Shown: piece after piece, positions 5,348 through 8,856 of the stretch
Layout: each line of letters opens with the position of its first letter
Numbering within the stretch: the stretch's first letter is position 1
DNA from: JALSRY01 sp964428275
GTDB taxonomy: Bacteria; Planctomycetota; Phycisphaerae; UBA1845; Fen-1342
DNA length: 8,856 nt
Assembly: GCA_964428275.1 (NCBI GenBank)
Contig: CAYRXN010000267.1
Span: 1-8,856 of the forward strand
Direction: 5' to 3'
The notes under the pieces: generated by a model
What the model saw: the letters and a program-made list of their open reading frames with translations, nothing else
The model's database searches: none
What the model was told of the DNA's origin: nothing
Program-made: the position numbers and the translations under genes

Positions 5348-6991
5348 CTAGTCCACCAGTTTCGATTCGGGGGCGTTGGTCTTGTTGGGTTCGAGCCGGA
5401 ACTGCGCCGGCCGCTGCTCGATCACGCGGCGCAGCCACGATTCGGGATAGCCGGATTCGTGGGCGCGACCGGGCCGGTCCTGGACGTAGCCGTCGTTGTA
5501 CTTGCGGATGAGGTACTCGGCGAGCTGTTTCCAGCGCTGCGTGACCCGCTCGGCGTGGGTGACGCAGTAGTCGGTAAGGTAGCGCCGCATCAGGTCCGGG
5601 TCGGTCCTGTAGAGCGCGCGCGCCGTCTGCTCGATCGCGGGTTGGAGGGCGAAGAAGTTGCTTTCGAGCTCGTGCTGGACGGCCCGGATGTCGGGCACCA
5701 TGTCGCGGTAGCGCAGATTCGCGTAGTTGGCGACGAAGTTGAACACCCACCACGCCGAGTCCCACGAGAAGCGGCCCATTTCGCCGGTGGTGTACGACTC
5801 GGGCAGGTCGTCGATGCAGCAGTAGAGCGGGACGTAGCAGGTGGTATAGGTGTTGTCCACGCCGTACCAGTAGACCCCGCCGATCGGGTCGGGCAAATCG
5901 GCGCGGGCCTGCGAGATGAAGGAAAAGCCGGTCTGCTGCGTGGAGATCGGGCGTTCCCAGGCGTAGGTGACGCCGTCGAGCTCCCACTGGATCGGCCGCC
6001 AGCGGTCCGCCATGCCGAAGGGACCGGCGTCGATGCCTTTGGTCATGTCGTAGGGGGTGCCTTCGTAGTGGTCGCGCATCAGCGCCATCACGTCGGCGAC
6101 GCTCAGCTTGCGGTCGGGCTTGATCCACAGGGGATAGGGCTTGGCGCCGGGGACCGCCCGGTGGTAGTCCGGCGATAGCTCGAGCGACGGTGCCGCCCGG
6201 CGAAAGACGCTCCACACGCGGGTCGAAGCGTACCGCTGGTTGCGCGGCGTCGGCGGGCAATACACGTCACAGAAACGAAACGGCTGACCCGCGGCGGGGT
6301 CGTAGTAGCCCTTCTCGATCGCAAACGAGATCACGTCCTTGTCGTAGAGGCAGTTCTCGGGGTCGTCGAGCGGGAACGTGCCGATGCGGGCCTTGTTGGC
6401 GTGGCACGAGATCGTCCCGTCGGGCAGTCGAACCGCGACCCAGTTCGCTCCCCGCTGGCCCGGCCCGCGGCCGATGATCTCCAGGATCCACACTTCGTTT
6501 TTGTCCGCGATCGAGATCGACTCGCCCGGCGAGCGGTAGCCGTACTTGTCCACGAGTTGCGTCATGACGCCGATGGCCTCGCGGGCGGTCTTGGCGCGCT
6601 GGAGGGCGAGCTTCATCAGCTCCCAGTAATGCAGCGTGCCGTCGGGGTTGTAGAGCTCTTCGCGGCCGCCGAAGGTCGTTTCGCCGATGGCGAGCTGGTG
6701 TTCGTTCATCAGGCCGACCACCGCGTAGGTGTGCGGTACCTGGGGGATGCGCGTGCGCAACTGGCCGGCCCGGTCCTTGTATTCGATCATCTCGCCGGGG
6801 GCGTGGTCGGCGGCGGGGATGTAGCGCAGGTGCGGGTGGAACTCGCCGTCGCAGGCGTAGGTGATGATGACCGAACCGTCGGTCGAGGCGCCTCGGGTGA
6901 CGAGGATGCTGGTGCAGTCGGCGGTCAGCGGGGCGGCACACAAGACCGCCAGCCCGGCGCCCAGGGCGCTGATGAGCAAACGTGATTGCAT
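5348..6991 (-). CDS. Secreted C69-family dipeptidase (Ntn hydrolase)
   Basis: Predicted exported dipeptidase of peptidase family C69 (547 aa from ATG 6991). A signal peptide (QSRLLISALG onward, ending about APLTA) precedes DCTSILV. Cys26 is the expected N-terminal nucleophile once the leader is removed. Family-like blocks follow: GASTDGSVI, NEHQLAIGETTFGGR (96-110), YGYRSPGESISIADKNEVW (150-168) and HANKARIG (197-204). Length is normal for the family. An upstream in-frame TTG at 7006 would add five residues, but it overlaps the GAGG ribosome site that serves ATG 6991, so I use 6991. It is first in an operon with the lipoprotein hydrolase, 6 bases downstream. Its products could feed the POT transporter encoded further along; this is inferred. 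Confidence 0.92.
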   Translation of the reverse strand: MQSRLLISALGAGLAVLCAAPLTADCTSILVTRGASTDGSVIITYACDGEFHPHLRYIPAADHAPGEMIEYKDRAGQLRTRIPQVPHTYAVVGLMNEHQLAIGETTFGGREELYNPDGTLHYWELMKLALQRAKTAREAIGVMTQLVDKYGYRSPGESISIADKNEVWILEIIGRGPGQRGANWVAVRLPDGTISCHANKARIGTFPLDDPENCLYDKDVISFAIEKGYYDPAAGQPFRFCDVYCPPTPRNQRYASTRVWSVFRRAAPSLELSPDYHRAVPGAKPYPLWIKPDRKLSVADVMALMRDHYEGTPYDMTKGIDAGPFGMADRWRPIQWELDGVTYAWERPISTQQTGFSFISQARADLPDPIGGVYWYGVDNTYTTCYVPLYCCIDDLPESYTTGEMGRFSWDSAWWVFNFVANYANLRYRDMVPDIRAVQHELESNFFALQPAIEQTARALYRTDPDLMRRYLTDYCVTHAERVTQRWKQLAEYLIRKYNDGYVQDRPGRAHESGYPESWLRRVIEQRPAQFRLEPNKTNAPESKLVD

Positions 6992-7000
6992 CGGGTTGAA

Positions 7001-7004
7001 CCTC
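7001..7004 (-). promoter_or_regulatory. Ribosome binding site that decides the dipeptidase start
   Basis: GAGG on the minus strand lies 9 bases upstream of ATG 6991. The alternative TTG start at 7004-7006 overlaps this site by one base, which argues for ATG 6991 as the true start. Confidence 0.6.
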
Positions 7005-7031
7005 AACGGAGAAGAAAAACGGCTCGGGGCG

Positions 7032-7037
7032 ATTGTA
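7032..7037 (-). promoter_or_regulatory. Possible -10 element of the dipeptidase/hydrolase operon
   Basis: TACAAT (5 of 6 consensus) is placed to start transcription near 7025, giving a leader of about 34 bases. No good -35 hexamer lies 16-18 bases upstream (GTGTCG is weak), so an activator or another sigma factor might be needed if this is real. Confidence 0.35.
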
Positions 7038-7059
7038 CGCGAAGGTCACGCCGGCGACA

Positions 7060-7088
7060 CGGGCCGGTGCGGCACCACCGCCGGCCCG
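7060..7088 (-). terminator. Strong GC hairpin after the small membrane protein gene, no U-tract
   Basis: CGGGCCGG (7060-7067) and CCGGCCCG (7081-7088) form a perfect 8-bp stem. An inner CGG/CCG pairing shortens the loop. It begins about 18 bases after the stop of the membrane protein gene and before the dipeptidase -10. No T-run follows, so termination is plausible but not shown. Confidence 0.4.
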
Positions 7089-7106
7089 GCTCGGTTCCCG
7101 CAGGGC

Positions 7107-7535
7107 TCAGACGCGGCTGCGGGCGAAATCACGGACCGCCACCGGCCAGCACCAGATGTAGGTGAGGACCGCTCCCGCGCCGGCCAGCAGCCCGATCCCG
7201 GCCAGTATCCACGAGGCCATCGCGAGTTCTTCGGACCACAGCAGGGCGGCCACGCCGGTGAACGCGACAAACACGATCAGCAGGAACCCGCCGCCGACCG
7301 CTCCGCGACCGCGGATCGAACGCCCCCCCGGCACCGGCAGCACCTGGGCGAACACGCCCTGGACGCCGATGAGCAGCACTTGGCCGGCCAGGCCCAGGAC
7401 CGCCCCGACGCCGGCGACCACGGCCCAGGCGGTCCACGCATCCGGTTCCGTCAGACGCTGCCGGATCGTGTCGTGAGACACGAAGGCGAGCAACATCCCC
7501 AACCACAACGGCGAATAGTAGGTCCACGGTCCCAT
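7107..7535 (-). CDS. Small hydrophobic membrane protein of unknown function
   Basis: I do not recognise this 142-aa protein. It has three clear membrane segments, about 35-60, 80-100 and 106-129, plus an aromatic, possibly membrane-associated N-terminal stretch at 5-20 (WTYYSPLWLGMLLAF). A short polar loop (HDTIRQRLTEPDAW, 21-34) follows the first stretch, and a Gly/Arg loop (GGRSIRGRG, 70-78) precedes the third. The tail RDFARSRV is basic, suggesting a cytoplasmic C-terminus. The frame extends upstream through the SNase gene, but that part is Arg/Pro-rich shadow sequence. ATG 7535 fits because a promoter would begin transcription exactly there; there is no properly spaced ribosome site. It lies between two better-known genes and shows no sign of being in an operon with either. 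Confidence 0.68.
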   Translation of the reverse strand: MGPWTYYSPLWLGMLLAFVSHDTIRQRLTEPDAWTAWAVVAGVGAVLGLAGQVLLIGVQGVFAQVLPVPGGRSIRGRGAVGGGFLLIVFVAFTGVAALLWSEELAMASWILAGIGLLAGAGAVLTYIWCWPVAVRDFARSRV

Positions 7536-7541
7536 GCCCCT

Positions 7542-7570
7542 ATGATAGCCCGCCGTGTGCGTGCTGCCCA
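7542..7570 (-). promoter_or_regulatory. Promoter predicted to give a leaderless mRNA
   Basis: TGGGCA (7565-7570; 4 of 6) and TATCAT (7542-7547; 5 of 6) are spaced by 17 bases. Six bases separate the -10 from ATG 7535, so transcription would begin at or next to the A of the start codon. The AGGGG just before ATG is only one base away, too close to act as a normal ribosome site, which agrees with a leaderless transcript. Confidence 0.5.
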
Positions 7571-7665
7571 CCGAGCGGGCGGCGGTGACGGTTGGTGACA
7601 GTGAGGCAACGCACCGACGTGACAACGAAACAGGGCGGCCGCGGGCGAGGATGAGGCGGCGCGGC

Positions 7666-8448
7666 TCAGCCACCCTTCTTGCGGGTCGGTTGCCGGGGGA
7701 CGGGAGGCTTGCAGCGCGAGCAGGGTGTGTAACCCTTGCGAATCGCCTCTTGCAGACTGATGGGGCGCGAGCTTCTCCGCAGGTAGATGCAGCCTTGGCG
7801 ATGGTACTTCTTTCCGGACTTGGTGACGTACACCGTGACGGTTCCCGCTTCGGTCCGCGGGGTTTGGCCGGCGGTCGAATGGCGGGCGCCTGACTTCGCT
7901 GCGCTGCGTCCGGCCCACAGGCCGCGGTGGTTGCGCCGGGCGCGTTCTTCGTAATGCTTGAACAGTTCCCGGTATGCGCTGTCGGATGGCAGATCCGCGC
8001 GGGCGGCACCCTGACGGACGACTTCGAGATTGACGAACAACCCATCCGGGGCCCGGAAGACCCACGCCTGTGCGACGTGGGGCGGTTCGGTCGATCGGAC
8101 CGCGGCGGATACCGCGGCCGGCTTCGGATCGTGCCCGGGAAGCGCTTGCAGCCAGACCGTCTCTCCGGCCAGCAGTTGCGTGAGGAATCTTCGCAGGTCG
8201 GTCCGTCGCCGCGAATCGCGGGGTACGCGGATACCGGCGAACGCTACCTGCCGGCGTACCTTGGAAGTGCGAACAATCAGCGAGCAATCGTCGTTGACGG
8301 CAACCACGCGCGCGGTCGGCACGGAATCCGCATCGGGTTTGGGGATCACCGGAGGGGGGCTGGCGAGCGTGGCCAGGACCTGCCAACCCAGCAGCCAGGG
8401 AGCGGCAACGCGCAACATACGCGCGTGTGCAGGTAGGATTGCGATCAT
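7666..8448 (-). CDS. Exported SNase-like protein with C-terminal Cys/His metal-binding domain; nuclease residues apparently lost
   Basis: A 260-aa protein with a hydrophobic N-terminus (about 11-30), probably a signal peptide. Residues about 44-180 follow the staphylococcal nuclease (OB-fold) pattern: RVVAVNDDCSLIV, VAFAGIRVP, LLAGETVWLQ, FVNLEVVRQGAARADLP, and a final helix ending RNHRGLW. Where active SNases have an Arg, Asp and Glu in the V-R-L-x-G-I-D-x-P-E block, this protein has A69, R74 and R77, so catalysis looks lost. After a linker, about 204-249 form a domain common in thermonuclease-family proteins: VYVTKSGKKYHRQGC, then GYTPCSRC. The likely ligands are H216, C220, C243 and C246. 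ATG 8448 has a strong GGAGG 7 bases upstream. It may bind nucleic acid without cutting; that is inference. Confidence 0.85.
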   Translation of the reverse strand: MIAILPAHARMLRVAAPWLLGWQVLATLASPPPVIPKPDADSVPTARVVAVNDDCSLIVRTSKVRRQVAFAGIRVPRDSRRRTDLRRFLTQLLAGETVWLQALPGHDPKPAAVSAAVRSTEPPHVAQAWVFRAPDGLFVNLEVVRQGAARADLPSDSAYRELFKHYEERARRNHRGLWAGRSAAKSGARHSTAGQTPRTEAGTVTVYVTKSGKKYHRQGCIYLRRSSRPISLQEAIRKGYTPCSRCKPPVPRQPTRKKGG

Positions 8449-8547
8449 GTGTTCCCCTCCAGGTTCTTCGCTCGGGCCTGGAGCGCGTTTCGTACTTCGA
8501 TGTGGTTATCGGTCGCTCCGGAGAGATCGCCGAATCTCCCAGCCCGC

Positions 8548-8577
8548 ATATTACAAGACGGGCATTCAATTAGGCAA
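8548..8577 (-). promoter_or_regulatory. Sigma70-like promoter of the SNase-like gene
   Basis: TTGCCT (8572-8577; 4 of 6) and TAATAT (8548-8553; 4 of 6) are separated by 18 bases in the AT-richest part of the region. Transcription would start near 8541, giving a leader of about 93 bases before ATG 8448. A 5-bp inverted repeat (GCCCG at 8542-8546, CGGGC at 8558-8562) brackets the -10 and could be part of an operator. Confidence 0.5.
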
Positions 8578-8579
8578 CT

Positions 8580-8604
8580 CCCCCCAACGCGGATTGGAAG
8601 GGGG
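8580..8604. repeat. C-run/G-run inverted repeat next to the SNase promoter
   Basis: Six C (8580-8585) and five G (8600-8604) can pair around a 14-base centre, starting two bases beyond the -35 box. It could be a regulatory dyad or a weak terminator of a gene further right. No T-run follows it. Confidence 0.35.
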
Positions 8605-8856
8605 CACCGGGTCTTGCCGCGGCGTGCGGGCCGTTTGAGGCGCGGGGGAGGCGGTGCGTGCAGACGCGCGTCCGTGGCGTGTTTTCAAATCGTCTCGCCG
8701 AACAGTCGATACACCAATCGGACTCGTCCAGAGGCCGGCGAGGTTTCGCCCGCTGTGGCCACGCACGTCTCTACGCAGCGACAGGGCGACTGGGAAACAT
8801 GAGGGGCATGGCCCGCGATTCCCGGTGGCGGGGAATTGCGGGGAAAGCTGAGGGAT
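8605..8856. other. Right-hand end without a supported gene
   Basis: Together with 8449-8604 this makes about 400 bases upstream of the SNase-like gene. The open frames here (for example 8566-8766 minus and 8654-8851 plus) are Arg/Ser/Pro-rich and show no domain, signal peptide or good ribosome site. ATGs at 8799 and 8808 on the plus strand stay open to the edge and could begin a rightward gene, but 16-19 codons are too few to judge. No tRNA-like fold or mobile-element end was seen. Confidence 0.5.

Noticed and set aside
4440..6260. Minus-strand open frame (606 codons) across the hydrolase and dipeptidase genes
   Set aside because: It spans two real genes in another frame and is very Arg/Ala/Pro-rich; it is a shadow.
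7451..8569. Minus-strand open frame (372 codons) across the SNase-like gene, and the upstream extension of the small membrane protein frame to 8045
   Set aside because: Both are out of frame with the SNase-like protein, and their translations lack the hydrophobic or domain patterns seen in the real genes.
8799..8856. Possible start of a rightward gene (ATG 8799 or 8808, open to the edge)
   Set aside because: Only 16-19 codons are visible, the G-rich run before ATG 8808 is too close for a ribosome site, no good promoter was seen, and codon usage is unconvincing.

Overview
The window is strongly GC-rich, tightly packed and entirely leftward: all seven supported genes lie on the minus strand. 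The mix (a POT-type transporter with a long soluble tail, an exported C69 dipeptidase, a lipoprotein hydrolase, an SNase-like protein with a C-terminal Cys/His ribbon, and a GGDEF protein with a decayed receiver) is compatible with a free-living Gram-negative-type bacterium. Planctomycetota is my best guess, but no marker gene here proves it. No RNA gene, mobile element or CRISPR array was seen.

Layout, following transcription from right to left. (1) 8449-8856 has no convincing gene and holds the promoter of the first gene. (2) 7666-8448 encodes an exported SNase-like protein whose catalytic residues look lost, followed by a Cys/His metal-binding domain. (3) 7107-7535 encodes a small membrane protein of unknown function, with a promoter placed so that its mRNA would be leaderless. 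(4) 5348-6991 and 4370-5341 form a two-gene operon (6-base gap): a secreted C69 dipeptidase and a lipoprotein alpha/beta hydrolase. (5) 3559-4200 and 2229-3572 form a second operon (14-base overlap): a degenerate receiver-like protein and a degenerate-receiver/GAF-like/GGDEF diguanylate cyclase. They are driven by a good sigma70-like promoter at 4309-4338. (6) 1-1921 encodes most of a POT-family proton/peptide symporter whose 3' end lies outside the window.

Taken together, the exported dipeptidase, the lipoprotein hydrolase and the peptide transporter suggest scavenging of peptides at the cell envelope, although they sit in separate transcription units. The most unusual part is the signalling operon. 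The first gene carries a C10 tract that could switch the reading frame, a perfect 10-bp inverted repeat early in its coding sequence, and a C-terminal LTPEEVAALL peptide that resembles the CheY-binding motif of FliM. It overlaps the start of a cyclase whose GGDEF active site and inhibitory RxxD site are intact but whose receiver has lost its phosphorylation residues. A slip in the C tract would therefore alter both the first protein and, by lost coupling, possibly c-di-GMP synthesis.
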